Below are positions 9,327-17,724 of a stretch of DNA of 64,000 nucleotides, piece after piece. The DNA is from Planctomyces sp. (GTDB taxonomy: Bacteria > Planctomycetota > Planctomycetia > Planctomycetales > Planctomycetaceae): the NCBI GenBank assembly GCA_016795105.1, contig JAEUIH010000004.1, positions 62,001 through 126,000 of the forward strand. Reading direction: 5' to 3'. Numbering within the stretch: the stretch's first letter is position 1; each line of letters opens with the position of its first letter. The notes below the pieces were generated by a model that worked only from the letters and a program-made list of their open reading frames with translations, ran no database searches and was not told the origin of the DNA. The translations under genes were made by a program, and so were the position numbers.

Positions 9327-10373
9327 ATGGGTCTGATGTTTGCACAATGGTCAGTTGAATTTCAGTGGGCGCTGATCATCTTTGTGATGCTCGGTACAAT
9401 CCTTTTTCTGGCCATCTTTGCGCAGTTTGCGAGCCTATGGCTGCAATGCAAGATGACTCGAGCCGGGATTACACTTATGAATCTGATCACGATGCGGTTT
9501 CGGCGTGTGGATCCGGCCGTCATTGTTCGAGCGAAAATCATGGCCGTTCAGGCGGGACTGACTCGCTTGTATCCAATCTCAACGGCTGCTCTTGAGGCTC
9601 ATTTTCTGGCACGTGGTAACGTCGACCGAGTGATTCGGGCATTGATTGCCGCTCAGAAGGCTGACATCGATCTCAACTGGGAGACTGCACAGGCAATTGA
9701 CCTTGCTGGCCGCGATGTACTCGAGGCGGTCCGGACAAGCGTTTACCCGAAGGTCATTGACTGTCCGGACCCGAAGCGAACAACAGGAACACTGGACGCT
9801 GTCGCCGGTGACGGGATTCAATTGCGAGCGAGAGCCAGAGTAACAGTTCGCACAAATCTGTCTCAGTTGATTGGGGGAGCGACCGAAGAGACAGTGATCG
9901 CCCGTGTGGGTCAGGGGATTGTTCAGGCAATTGGTTCAACGGATTCGTACAAGACGGTTCTGGAGAATCCGGATTCGATTTCCAAGACAGTACTGCAGCA
10001 GGGGCTTGAGGCTCAGACAGCATACGAAATTGTTTCCATTGACATCGCAGACATCGATGTTGGTGAGAACATTGGAGCTCGACTTGCTGCGGACCAGGCT
10101 GAAGCCGACATGCGAGTTGCACAGGCGAAGGCAGAAGAACGACGCGCCGAGGCACGTGCTCGTGAACAGGAAATGGTGGCTTTGATTCAGGAAAACCGAG
10201 CCAAAGTGGTGCTCGCTGAAGCAGAAGTTCCACAGGCAGTGGCCGAAGCATTTTCAAGCGGTAATCTCGGCCTGCTTGATTTCTACGAACTCAAGAACGT
10301 GCAGGCGGATACTCGCATGAGAGAATCCATTGCAGGTGAAGGACAGCGGCCAGTGCGGGCCGGCGAAGTCTAA
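9327..10373 (+). CDS. floA: Flotillin-like protein FloA (UPF0365)
   Basis: 348-residue bacterial flotillin. A single N-terminal hydrophobic hairpin ([17 protein letters not shown]) is followed by an SPFH domain ([22 protein letters not shown]-type core) and a helical, Ala/Glu-rich stretch ([22 protein letters not shown]) that should form coiled-coil oligomers. ATG 9327 is chosen because GGAG lies nine bases upstream; a TTG at 9273 would overlap nfeD. FloA scaffolds functional membrane microdomains and influences signalling and protein quality control. The nfeD-floA order supports the assignment. Confidence 0.93.
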   Translation: MGLMFAQWSVEFQWALIIFVMLGTILFLAIFAQFASLWLQCKMTRAGITLMNLITMRFRRVDPAVIVRAKIMAVQAGLTRLYPISTAALEAHFLARGNVDRVIRALIAAQKADIDLNWETAQAIDLAGRDVLEAVRTSVYPKVIDCPDPKRTTGTLDAVAGDGIQLRARARVTVRTNLSQLIGGATEETVIARVGQGIVQAIGSTDSYKTVLENPDSISKTVLQQGLEAQTAYEIVSIDIADIDVGENIGARLAADQAEADMRVAQAKAEERRAEARAREQEMVALIQENRAKVVLAEAEVPQAVAEAFSSGNLGLLDFYELKNVQADTRMRESIAGEGQRPVRAGEV

Positions 10374-10440
10374 GAACGAATTCTGAGAACGAAGTCGGGC
10401 GAACACACGCTGTCAGAGTGCCGGACGAGAGTACGAGACT

Positions 10441-11160
10441 ATGGAAAAACTCATCATCTTTGCGATCATCGTGATCTTTTCTGCGATCGGGAAACTGATT
10501 CAGAAGTTCAACGAGCAGAAAGAGCAGGAGTCGATTCGCAATCTGCGTGAGCTTCAGCCGGCGAGGCAACGTGCTCAATCTGAACTTGAGGCATTTCTGA
10601 CTCGTCGAGAAGTGGTGCCCGAGTCCGAAATTGAAGTGCTGAGCGATGGTGATTTCGAGCCGGCCAATCGTCCAGTCAGTCCTCCTCCGCGCCCGGTTAC
10701 TCCCGTCCCTGCTCCAGCGCATCGACCGTTGTCGACAGAGCAGAGGCGCGAACAGAATCGTCAGAAGAATCCTCAGCAGAAACAGTCAAAACAAAATCAG
10801 TCGCGACAGCCGCAACCTCAGCAGCAGTCTCGGAAAAACCAAAAGAAACAACAACAGTCTTCAAAGCAGCCTCAGGCAGTTCAGCAGCCCTCCAGACGTC
10901 CGTCGGGTGATGGTGTTCGTCAGCATGTCGAACAGCACATGACACATCTCGATACCCTGGTGGATGATCATGTCCAGTCAGATATTGTTGATAGTGTGAA
11001 CAGTCATCTGGGAGCCTTCGGAGTTGCCGACGACACAGCAGGTCGCTCGAGGGGCACCGCAGCGGCAGCAATCGTGAGTGCTCTACGAAGTCCAAACGGC
11101 GTGCGTCAGGCAATTCTGATTAACGAAGTTCTGTCCCGTCCTCGGGTTCTGCGAAGATAG
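10441..11160 (+). CDS. Hypothetical Q/K-rich protein of the nfeD-floA operon
   Basis: 239 residues with no recognised domain. Residues 1-18 are hydrophobic (MEKLIIFAIIVIFSAIGKL) and may anchor it in the membrane; 20-60 look helical and charged; 85-160 are low-complexity, rich in Gln, Lys, Ser and Pro (many QQQ and KQ runs). The C-terminal 75 residues are ordered-looking and end in ALRSPNGVRQAILINEVL, which resembles a short tail motif of planctomycete hypothetical proteins. It follows floA by 67 bases and probably shares its transcript. A disordered, positively charged linker on a membrane anchor would fit an accessory of the flotillin assembly (inference). Confidence 0.65.
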   Translation: MEKLIIFAIIVIFSAIGKLIQKFNEQKEQESIRNLRELQPARQRAQSELEAFLTRREVVPESEIEVLSDGDFEPANRPVSPPPRPVTPVPAPAHRPLSTEQRREQNRQKNPQQKQSKQNQSRQPQPQQQSRKNQKKQQQSSKQPQAVQQPSRRPSGDGVRQHVEQHMTHLDTLVDDHVQSDIVDSVNSHLGAFGVADDTAGRSRGTAAAAIVSALRSPNGVRQAILINEVLSRPRVLRR

Positions 11161-11190
11161 AGACTCCGAAAGACATTCGAGAACGAAGAA

Positions 11191-12339
11191 ATGGCAGACG
11201 GCGTCCAGAGAATTCTGTTACTCGATGGAGAATTGTCCTTTCGTGGGTCATCGCTGATGACTTTGCGACTTGCCAGAGGGCTTGAGAAGCGAGAAGTTGA
11301 CACGGCGCTTGTCTGTACGGGTCTGGGGCCACTCGACACAACTCTGCTTCAGGGGATTCGTCTCCATCAAATTCCCGGGCTTGCAGTTCCTCTTTGGGGA
11401 AAGGTGGTTCTGCGGACATTGTTTCGTGATATGAAGAAGCAGCCTCCGGATGTGATTCATCTTCATGATCCGCGACTGATGTCGCAGGCTCGGTGGCTGT
11501 CGGAGCAGCTTCAGAGTCCTCTTGTGATCTCTGTCAGCGATCACGCTGAAGCTGCAGGGCTTCGGCTGGATCAGGCACCAAAGTCTTTGAAAGCCATCAT
11601 CTCTGTCAGCGAAAGCGTCCAGAGCCAGATCCCTGAACAGGCAAAGCTGAGGGAGATTGAACAGCGTGTGATTCTGCCGGGCGTGACTGTCAGTGAACAC
11701 TGTGGTGCTGGTCCGCTGTCTGATCCCAAACGCGAACCCGTGGTTGGGATGGCCGGACCGCTTGAGATTATTAAAGGAGCTTCCTTCTTCCTGCGAGCCT
11801 GTCATCGCGTCGTGGAAGCCGGACACGACATTCGAATTGTGATTGCCGGGAGCGGACCTGAAGAGAGAAGTCTTCGCCAGCTCGCAAATTCACTCGAACT
11901 GCTTCCCCGTCTGACGTTCGTCGATGGGGGTGTTTCGATGAAGGCTTACCTCAGTGCGATGGACATCTTCTGTCTTCCTTCCCTGCAGCAGGGACTGGGA
12001 GTCATGATGCTGGAAGCCATGTCACTGGGGCGTCCAGTGATTGCATCGGGCGTTGGCGGAGTACTTTGCGTCATCGAAGATAACAAAACCGGCTTGATCG
12101 TCCCTCCGTCGGATTCCCGAAGCCTTGCCGATCGTATGCTGGAATTGCTGAACAATCCGGAAAAGACAAAAGCGATTGCATGCGCAGGACGTGAGCTGGT
12201 ACGTTCGCAGTTTAACGAGACGCGAATGCTGGACGAATATCTTCAGCTTTACCAGGAAATTCGGGATCGCCAGAAACGTCAGCCGGCAGTGGTTCCGATG
12301 GCTCGCACTGGTCGCGGTCCTGAGACTCATAAACCATAA
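11191..12339 (+). CDS. GT4-type glycosyltransferase
   Basis: 382-residue GT-B glycosyltransferase. The N-terminal domain holds GELSFRGSSLMTLRLARGL and IHLHDPRLMSQARWL; the C-terminal nucleotide-sugar domain has VVGMAGPLEIIKGASFFLRA, IAGSGPEERSL and AMDIFCLPSLQQGLGVMMLEAM. The usual E-x7-E motif reads Q-x7-E: the first acidic residue is replaced, while the second Glu, which normally contacts the nucleotide ribose, is kept. Acceptor and sugar cannot be predicted. It lies between the Q/K-rich protein and cinA, 27 bases before the latter. Confidence 0.85.
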   Translation: MADGVQRILLLDGELSFRGSSLMTLRLARGLEKREVDTALVCTGLGPLDTTLLQGIRLHQIPGLAVPLWGKVVLRTLFRDMKKQPPDVIHLHDPRLMSQARWLSEQLQSPLVISVSDHAEAAGLRLDQAPKSLKAIISVSESVQSQIPEQAKLREIEQRVILPGVTVSEHCGAGPLSDPKREPVVGMAGPLEIIKGASFFLRACHRVVEAGHDIRIVIAGSGPEERSLRQLANSLELLPRLTFVDGGVSMKAYLSAMDIFCLPSLQQGLGVMMLEAMSLGRPVIASGVGGVLCVIEDNKTGLIVPPSDSRSLADRMLELLNNPEKTKAIACAGRELVRSQFNETRMLDEYLQLYQEIRDRQKRQPAVVPMARTGRGPETHKP

Positions 12340-12366
12340 CACAACTTTCGTTGAAATCACGAATTC

Positions 12367-13686
12367 ATGACTGCTGAAGTAATTGCGATCGGGTCAGAGC
12401 TGACCAGTGGATCGAAGCTGGATACCAATAGTCAATGGCTAAGTCGAGAGCTTGAGTCATTGGGCTGGACCGTGTCCAGGCACACGTCAGTGGCTGACGA
12501 TATGGACGCGATGGTTGCTGAATTTCGGGCAGCGGCGCAGCGTTCAAGAGTGATATTGGTCACTGGGGGGCTTGGGCCCACTCTGGACGACATTACTCGA
12601 GATGCTCTTGCAGCTGCATTCGAACAGCCGCTCGTGATGGATGAAGCCTCGTTGTCTGCAATCCGAGCCATTTTTGCTGCACGCGGCCGCGAAATGCCGG
12701 AACGAAATCAGCGACAGGCGGAGCGTCCACTTGAGGCAGAAGTTCTGCCGAATCACTGGGGTACAGCGCCCGGACTGTTCATGAAGGCTGGCCCAAATCA
12801 GGCGGCCATTGCCGTTCTTCCGGGTGTTCCAGCAGAAATGAAGCCTATGTTTGAGACGCATGTCCGTGGGCGGTTGGCTGCAAGTGGCCAGATCGTAATG
12901 AGGATCGCCATTCGCACCTTCGGTTATGGTGAATCAGACGCTGAGCGACTTCTGGGAGACCTTACGGCACGAGGCAGAAATCCGGAAGTTGGAATCACGG
13001 CCAGTGAGGCAGTGATTTCACTTTGGATTACAGCTCGAGCCGGCAGCGAGTCAGAATGTCGCCGTCTGCTGCTCGAAACACGGGCGATCATTCACGAACG
13101 ACTGGGTGAATCGATTTATGCCGAGGGGAATGCCGAGATTGAAGAAGTGATTGCTCGGTATTTAGATCGTGAGCAGTATTCCGCGGTGTTGATGGAAGGA
13201 GCGACAACCGGCGGACTCATGGCACACTGGTTTACAGAATCTGCTGAAACAAGTCGTTGTATTCAATCGGCGTTTGTTCTTCCGGATCATCTGCTTCCGG
13301 AGTCCGCAAGGCCAGGAGTTACGGATTCCGCGGCAGAAGCTGGAGCGAGTCAATGGCCGGAAGAGTGGGCACGCTGGGCGAAAACAGTCGCGGAAGTGAA
13401 AAGGCAGTCTGCCGAACGGTTGGCAGTTCTGATTTCTTCACCATTTGATCAGGTCGTGTCGGACCGTGGTGTGATCGTGAGACGGGGATATGTGGGCGTG
13501 AGTTTTCAGAATGAATTTGAGGTCGCCGACGTGAGTATGAGCGGCAATCTGGCAATCTTCCGGCAGCGAGCCTGCCGGACTGCCATCAATCGCCTGCGAC
13601 TCATGATGAATCGCCATTTCCCTGAAACTGCAAACTCAGTACGATTGGAGTTCAGTACGGATTTTGGACAGAAATCCGGTCGCTAA
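12367..13686 (+). CDS. cinA: CinA-like protein with degenerate deamidase domain
   Basis: 439 residues. The N-terminal COG1058 (MoCF-like) domain is well preserved: EVIAIGSELTSGSKLDTNSQW, VTGGLGPTLDDITRDALA and LPGVPAEMKPMF. This part has ADP-ribose/NAD-related pyrophosphatase activity in characterised CinA. A KH-type linker follows. The C-terminal region (about 265-430) corresponds to the PncC nicotinamide-nucleotide deamidase domain but lacks the ESCTGG active-site motif; the equivalent reads EGATTGG, without the serine. It probably keeps the pyrophosphatase and has lost the deamidase. Start ATG 12367. Confidence 0.83.
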   Translation: MTAEVIAIGSELTSGSKLDTNSQWLSRELESLGWTVSRHTSVADDMDAMVAEFRAAAQRSRVILVTGGLGPTLDDITRDALAAAFEQPLVMDEASLSAIRAIFAARGREMPERNQRQAERPLEAEVLPNHWGTAPGLFMKAGPNQAAIAVLPGVPAEMKPMFETHVRGRLAASGQIVMRIAIRTFGYGESDAERLLGDLTARGRNPEVGITASEAVISLWITARAGSESECRRLLLETRAIIHERLGESIYAEGNAEIEEVIARYLDREQYSAVLMEGATTGGLMAHWFTESAETSRCIQSAFVLPDHLLPESARPGVTDSAAEAGASQWPEEWARWAKTVAEVKRQSAERLAVLISSPFDQVVSDRGVIVRRGYVGVSFQNEFEVADVSMSGNLAIFRQRACRTAINRLRLMMNRHFPETANSVRLEFSTDFGQKSGR

Positions 13687-13722
13687 GAGTTTCATTGGAA
13701 TCGAGTGTCAGAAAGCGGGTTG

Positions 13723-14175
13723 ATGGCGAAGAAAGCAGCAAAGAAGAGTTCACCAAAGAAGCCTCCGTTCATCATTCGCGAAGCACACAGAGACGATATC
13801 CCGCAGCTTGAGGAACTCGTTGAACGATTTGTGAAAGCGAACCGACTTTTACCCAGAACGACGGAAGAGCTGTACGACCTGATTCCGTTTGGATTTGTGG
13901 CTTTCGCCGGAGAACAGCTGGTTGGCTTTGCTGCCCTGGAGATCTATTCCGCAAAGCTTGCTGAAGTTCGAAGTCTGGCGGTGCACGACGACTTTCAGGG
14001 ACAGGGAATTGGACGCGGGCTTGTCACCCGCTGCGTCGAACTTGCTCAGAATCGCAACATACTCGAGGTGATGGCCATCACATCGGCAGATGGCTTCTTT
14101 CGCGCATGCGGTTTTGATTTCACACTGCCTGGCGAGAAAAAAGCGCTGTTCATGCAGACTCGTGACGAATACTGA
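13723..14175 (+). CDS. GNAT N-acetyltransferase (ArgA-like)
   Basis: 150-residue acetyltransferase. A Lys-rich N-terminus (MAKKAAKKSSPKK) precedes the GNAT fold: IREAHRDDIPQLEELV, then RTTEELYDLIPFGFVAFAGEQLVG, AEVRSLAVHDDFQGQGIGRGLV (acetyl-CoA loop Q-G-Q-G-I-G) and a C-terminal FFRACGFDF. The LLPRTTEEL and ALEIYSAKLAEVRSLAV patterns resemble the acetyltransferase domain of N-acetylglutamate synthase, so an arginine-pathway role is possible but unproven; no arg gene is near. ATG 13723 is preferred to GTG 13705. It converges with the methyltransferase gene at 14215. Confidence 0.85.
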   Translation: MAKKAAKKSSPKKPPFIIREAHRDDIPQLEELVERFVKANRLLPRTTEELYDLIPFGFVAFAGEQLVGFAALEIYSAKLAEVRSLAVHDDFQGQGIGRGLVTRCVELAQNRNILEVMAITSADGFFRACGFDFTLPGEKKALFMQTRDEY

Positions 14176-14214
14176 TCGGACATCAGATTTTTCAGCAGAG
14201 TCCGTGTGCCTCTC

Positions 14215-14880
14215 TCAGAGAATTCTTTCACGATAGACATACGTCGTGAATTCGTAGAGACCATAGTCATTGCGAATTACAAAGTTTCTGGTCATTGAGC
14301 GACAAATGAATGAAGCAAGCAGGTCGAGCGGGAGATGGAACAGGTCGTCACGTTCCCAGTCGACATGTTTGCTCATTGCGTTAAACGCAATTCCCTGGTC
14401 AGCGTGTTGAAACGCAAAAGTCGTCAGATTCTGAACAAATTCCCACATCACTTCGAAGCTCATTGCACAGCGGGAAGTGAATACACCGTTGATGACAACG
14501 TAATCGAACCGTTCACTGCCCAGACCGTCCCTCAGAACATCCAGCTGTCGAAAGCAGGCCTCCGGATGACGAGACCGCGCGGTCTGAATGAACTTCTCGG
14601 AGAGGTCGATGCCAGCATATTCAATATCTTTCGAGCCGGAATCCCGGAGATACTGATAGAGATGTCCGGTGCCGCATCCAAGATCGAGCAGGCGAACTGG
14701 AGTTGCCGGTTTAACTCGATCTTCCGGGCGAAAGACATCCAGCATCACCTGAAAGCGTCGTCGCGCATCCGGGATATTAGGCCAGCCCATGCCGAGAGAG
14801 CTATCTCCGAGTCGTTCAAAATATGACTCTGTACATTCGGTGATCTGGTAGTAGTCTGGAATTCGAGTAACGGAGCCCAT
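14215..14880 (-). CDS. Class I SAM-dependent methyltransferase
   Basis: Rossmann methyltransferase of about 221 residues. Motif I is VRLLDLGCGTGHLYQYL, followed by YAGIDLSEKFIQTAR with the acidic ribose-binding residue, and FDYVVINGVF for motif IV. The frame runs to a TTG at 14931 that overlaps the TylF gene stop, but ATG 14880 has AGGCGA six bases upstream and is preferred. It is the last gene of the minus-strand glycosylation cluster. Substrate unknown; methylation of a sugar or lipid made by the cluster is inference. Confidence 0.83.
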   Translation of the reverse strand: MGSVTRIPDYYQITECTESYFERLGDSSLGMGWPNIPDARRRFQVMLDVFRPEDRVKPATPVRLLDLGCGTGHLYQYLRDSGSKDIEYAGIDLSEKFIQTARSRHPEACFRQLDVLRDGLGSERFDYVVINGVFTSRCAMSFEVMWEFVQNLTTFAFQHADQGIAFNAMSKHVDWERDDLFHLPLDLLASFICRSMTRNFVIRNDYGLYEFTTYVYRERIL

Positions 14881-14927
14881 GGGATTCGCCTGATGCGTGT
14901 ATCTCAATTCAGAGTCTGCAAACTGAG

Positions 14928-15704
14928 TCAAACAACGAAGTAGGATTCGTCGCCACTCCAGATACTTCGTCGAAGAGCGATGTTCTCGAGGCCGAGTGCT
15001 TCACGGACTGCCGTTGTTTCTCCAGGAAACACAGCATGGTTGAGTTCATCGAAGCCGACAACAGAACCGCGAGTCAGACGACCTTTGAGCAGTCTGAGGC
15101 AGTCCAGGGTTGGCTGATAGAGATCCATGTCAAAATACGCCATTGCCACAATCGTCTCGGGATGCTGATCAAGGTACTTTTCCAGCTCAGCAGGCGCATC
15201 TCCCCGGATGACTCGAAACTTTTCGACATCGGCGATTGGCGATTGTGTTTCCCGCAGCCGCAGCAGCTCTGTCAGAAAAAACTCATAGCCCTCAGAAACG
15301 CCATATGCTCCAACCGAAGCAACATCAGCCTGCCCATCCTCCGGAGTTACCAGAGGGAATCCTTCAAACGTATCAAAGCCAATGACAAGTCTGCGATGGT
15401 GGAACGGTTCTCTGATCGCTCGCAGCGACTGAAGCAGAGCCAGTGACTGGCCCCAGCGGGTTCCGAATTCAAAGATCACTCCCGGTACTTTCAGAACATG
15501 CTCATAAAGTTCGGCAAAGAACAGGATTCTGCGGACATCCATTGGCAACAGAAACAGACCAAGATTCCTGATCAATTCCTGTTCCGGAATCGGTGCATTC
15601 AGCAACTTGTGGCAGAGTTCTGATCGGGCCTTGACAACGTTGTTTGGCATGACTGAACGGTCAACGCGAGCTGCGGGTCGACTGGCCGAGTTACTGGTGA
15701 TCAC
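14928..15704 (-). CDS. TylF/MycF-like O-methyltransferase
   Basis: 258 residues, resembling the macrocin O-methyltransferase (TylF) family, metal-dependent enzymes that methylate sugar hydroxyls. Motif I is FEFGTRWGQSLALL, then VIGFDTFEGFP, and YFDMDLYQPTLDCL carries the acidic residues that hold Mg2+. DELNHAVFPGET near the C-terminus is also typical. GTG 15704 is taken as start because GGAG lies eight bases upstream. It follows the DegT aminotransferase by about 100 bases. Together they suggest an aminated and methylated sugar, though the TylF family also has other substrates. Confidence 0.8.
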   Translation of the reverse strand: MITSNSASRPAARVDRSVMPNNVVKARSELCHKLLNAPIPEQELIRNLGLFLLPMDVRRILFFAELYEHVLKVPGVIFEFGTRWGQSLALLQSLRAIREPFHHRRLVIGFDTFEGFPLVTPEDGQADVASVGAYGVSEGYEFFLTELLRLRETQSPIADVEKFRVIRGDAPAELEKYLDQHPETIVAMAYFDMDLYQPTLDCLRLLKGRLTRGSVVGFDELNHAVFPGETTAVREALGLENIALRRSIWSGDESYFVV

Positions 15705-15805
15705 TGCGAAGCTCCGGGTGCCGGGTGGATGGCCTTAAATGTTCTTGCGGGAAATCTCGACTTGCGGGATTTGTTAACTGACCGAAAATCTCTGTGAGTA
15801 TGGGC

Positions 15806-17065
15806 CTAACCAGCTTCCTTTAGACTGATCTCCATTCGAGCCGGGTCAGCAGGATGAGGATTGCAGCGCCCATTTCGGACCATGAGTTGTTTTTGGATTT
15901 CAGTACTTTGCTGCTGCAGCATCTGGATGAGTTTCCCGATTCGCATGATGTCACTGGCTCTCAGTGACAGCCCTGTTGGCAACTGCATTACGGTGTTTAG
16001 TAGTCGTTCTGTGACAGGCAAAGGCGTTCGAAGTGGCTGATCAGCATAAGGAGTTGCCCGGTGGCAGCCTGGCGCAAAATAGCTGCGAGCAAACACGCCT
16101 TCTGATCTGAGCAGGGAGACGACCTGATCTCTTGAGAGACCAAACTGGTCTTCGTCGATCGTAATCACCACGTATTGTCGATTGCTGGAAACACCGGACT
16201 CCGGATGAGTCAGATGAAGACCCGGGATATCGTGTAGAAGTTGTTGATAGAGATGTCTGTTGGATTCATTGGCTTTCTGAATGACTGGTAATCCGGCAAC
16301 TGTCCTGAGACCGACGGCAGCGGAGAGTTCATGCATTTTTCCGTTGATACCAAGATCGCTGATTTCGGTGAGCCCGGTGATCCCGAAAGCTCTCAGACGT
16401 CGACAGCGGTCCGCCAGCTGGTCATCGTTGGTTACGATGGCGCCGCCTTCGACTGAGTGAACAAATTTCGTCGCATGAAAGCTGAATACTTCCGCGTCGC
16501 CAAAACTTCCGACAGGTTGATCATTCAGACTGCAGCCGAATGCATGACTGGAATCGTAGAGCAGCCTGAGTCCGTGTCGTGTTGCGACCCGCTGAAGTGC
16601 TTCGGTGTGACAGACATTTCCCCAGAGATGTACGGGTACGATTGCCGTTGTCTTTTCTGAAATGCAGCGTTCAACAGAATCCGGATCCAAAGTGTGGGAC
16701 TCTGGATTCACATCCGCGAAGACAGGCTCAAGGCCGATCCACTTCATTGCATGCGGAGTGGCAATAAATGTAAATGAGGGAACGATGACTTCGCCGTGAA
16801 GGTCCATGGCTTTGGCCGCGATCTGCAGCGCTGTTGTCGCATTGCAGACTGCAATACAGTGTTTCGCTGAAGAGACGCGGCTAATGAGTTGTTCGAATTC
16901 TCTGACTCGGGGCCCGTTGTTTGTGAGATAGCCGGAACGGAGAACCTGAACGAGGTCTTCCGCGAGCTGGTCCACTTCAAGAAGATTTGGGTGTCCCACG
17001 TGCAGCGGACGAATGAACTCTGGTGTGCCACCAAATGCGGCCAGATGCAGTGTCGACGATTTCAT
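15806..17065 (-). CDS. DegT/DnrJ/EryC1/StrS aminotransferase
   Basis: 419-residue PLP-dependent sugar aminotransferase. Visible are CNATTALQIAAKAM (cofactor phosphate loop), EVIVPSFTFIATPHAMKW, the VFADVNPES segment, DSSHAFG and VFSFHATKFVHSVEGG with the Schiff-base Lys. The family transfers an amino group from glutamate to a nucleotide-bound keto-sugar. Length is slightly above average because of a C-terminal tail. ATG 17065 overlaps the stop of the upstream unknown gene by four bases (ATGA). No dehydratase that would supply the keto-sugar is seen in this window. Confidence 0.92.
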   Translation of the reverse strand: MKSSTLHLAAFGGTPEFIRPLHVGHPNLLEVDQLAEDLVQVLRSGYLTNNGPRVREFEQLISRVSSAKHCIAVCNATTALQIAAKAMDLHGEVIVPSFTFIATPHAMKWIGLEPVFADVNPESHTLDPDSVERCISEKTTAIVPVHLWGNVCHTEALQRVATRHGLRLLYDSSHAFGCSLNDQPVGSFGDAEVFSFHATKFVHSVEGGAIVTNDDQLADRCRRLRAFGITGLTEISDLGINGKMHELSAAVGLRTVAGLPVIQKANESNRHLYQQLLHDIPGLHLTHPESGVSSNRQYVVITIDEDQFGLSRDQVVSLLRSEGVFARSYFAPGCHRATPYADQPLRTPLPVTERLLNTVMQLPTGLSLRASDIMRIGKLIQMLQQQSTEIQKQLMVRNGRCNPHPADPARMEISLKEAG

Positions 17066-17724
17066 CGAATTCTGCTCCCATCTGCTGAGTAATGCATCTG
17101 AGTTAATCCGCGCGCCCAGACTTTCTGTTTTCCCGGAATCAATTTCGCAGAATCAACTGTCACCACCGGCTGATGCGAATCACACGTGACAAAAGACTCA
17201 AACAGTGCGGGACGATATGTGATCGGGACAAATCCCTGTTTCTGGATTTCGTTCGCCAGGTTCGGAAGCAAAGATGCATCTGTTGTATGTTCCGAAGATG
17301 AAACCAGAGTACCTTCGAGCCACGCATGAACGGTTGTGCTGTTGGCCAATGGTCCCCGAAGGGAAAGTGTCTGACTTCGACCAGTCGCGTCGACTACAAA
17401 CCTCACCTTATTCAGTTCTACAAGGTTGGCCATACCGACTTCATTGTCTGAAGCGATTGCAAACACGAACACCGAGTCGTGTCTCAGAAATACCCTGACT
17501 CTGCGGCCATTCCATTCGTCCAGCAGCTTCCCTGAGATCAGGCTTCTGGACTGAACTTGCATTCGATAAATGCGATTTAAGTCTGCAATCTGCGGATGAA
17601 GTTCGGCGAGTGCAACGGCAGCATCCGGGCCAAACGCTTCAAGGTCACTCACAACAAGAGGACGCGGCAGGAGTTGTGGTGTCCGATTGAGACGATGAAT
17701 TGACTGAGAACGAACGGGAGTCAT
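17062..17724 (-). CDS. Hypothetical protein in the OGT/DegT operon
   Basis: 220 residues without a recognised domain. It appears soluble: no signal peptide or transmembrane stretch. Predicted beta-rich centre (RRVRVFLRHDSVFVFAIASD, VRFVVDATGRSQTLSLRGPL, VHAWLEGTLVSSSEHTT) flanked by helical segments. Its start overlaps the OGT stop by four bases and its stop overlaps the DegT start by four, so it is made with both. Real gene status is well supported by this double coupling; function is unknown. Confidence 0.72.
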   Translation of the reverse strand: MTPVRSQSIHRLNRTPQLLPRPLVVSDLEAFGPDAAVALAELHPQIADLNRIYRMQVQSRSLISGKLLDEWNGRRVRVFLRHDSVFVFAIASDNEVGMANLVELNKVRFVVDATGRSQTLSLRGPLANSTTVHAWLEGTLVSSSEHTTDASLLPNLANEIQKQGFVPITYRPALFESFVTCDSHQPVVTVDSAKLIPGKQKVWARGLTQMHYSADGSRIR

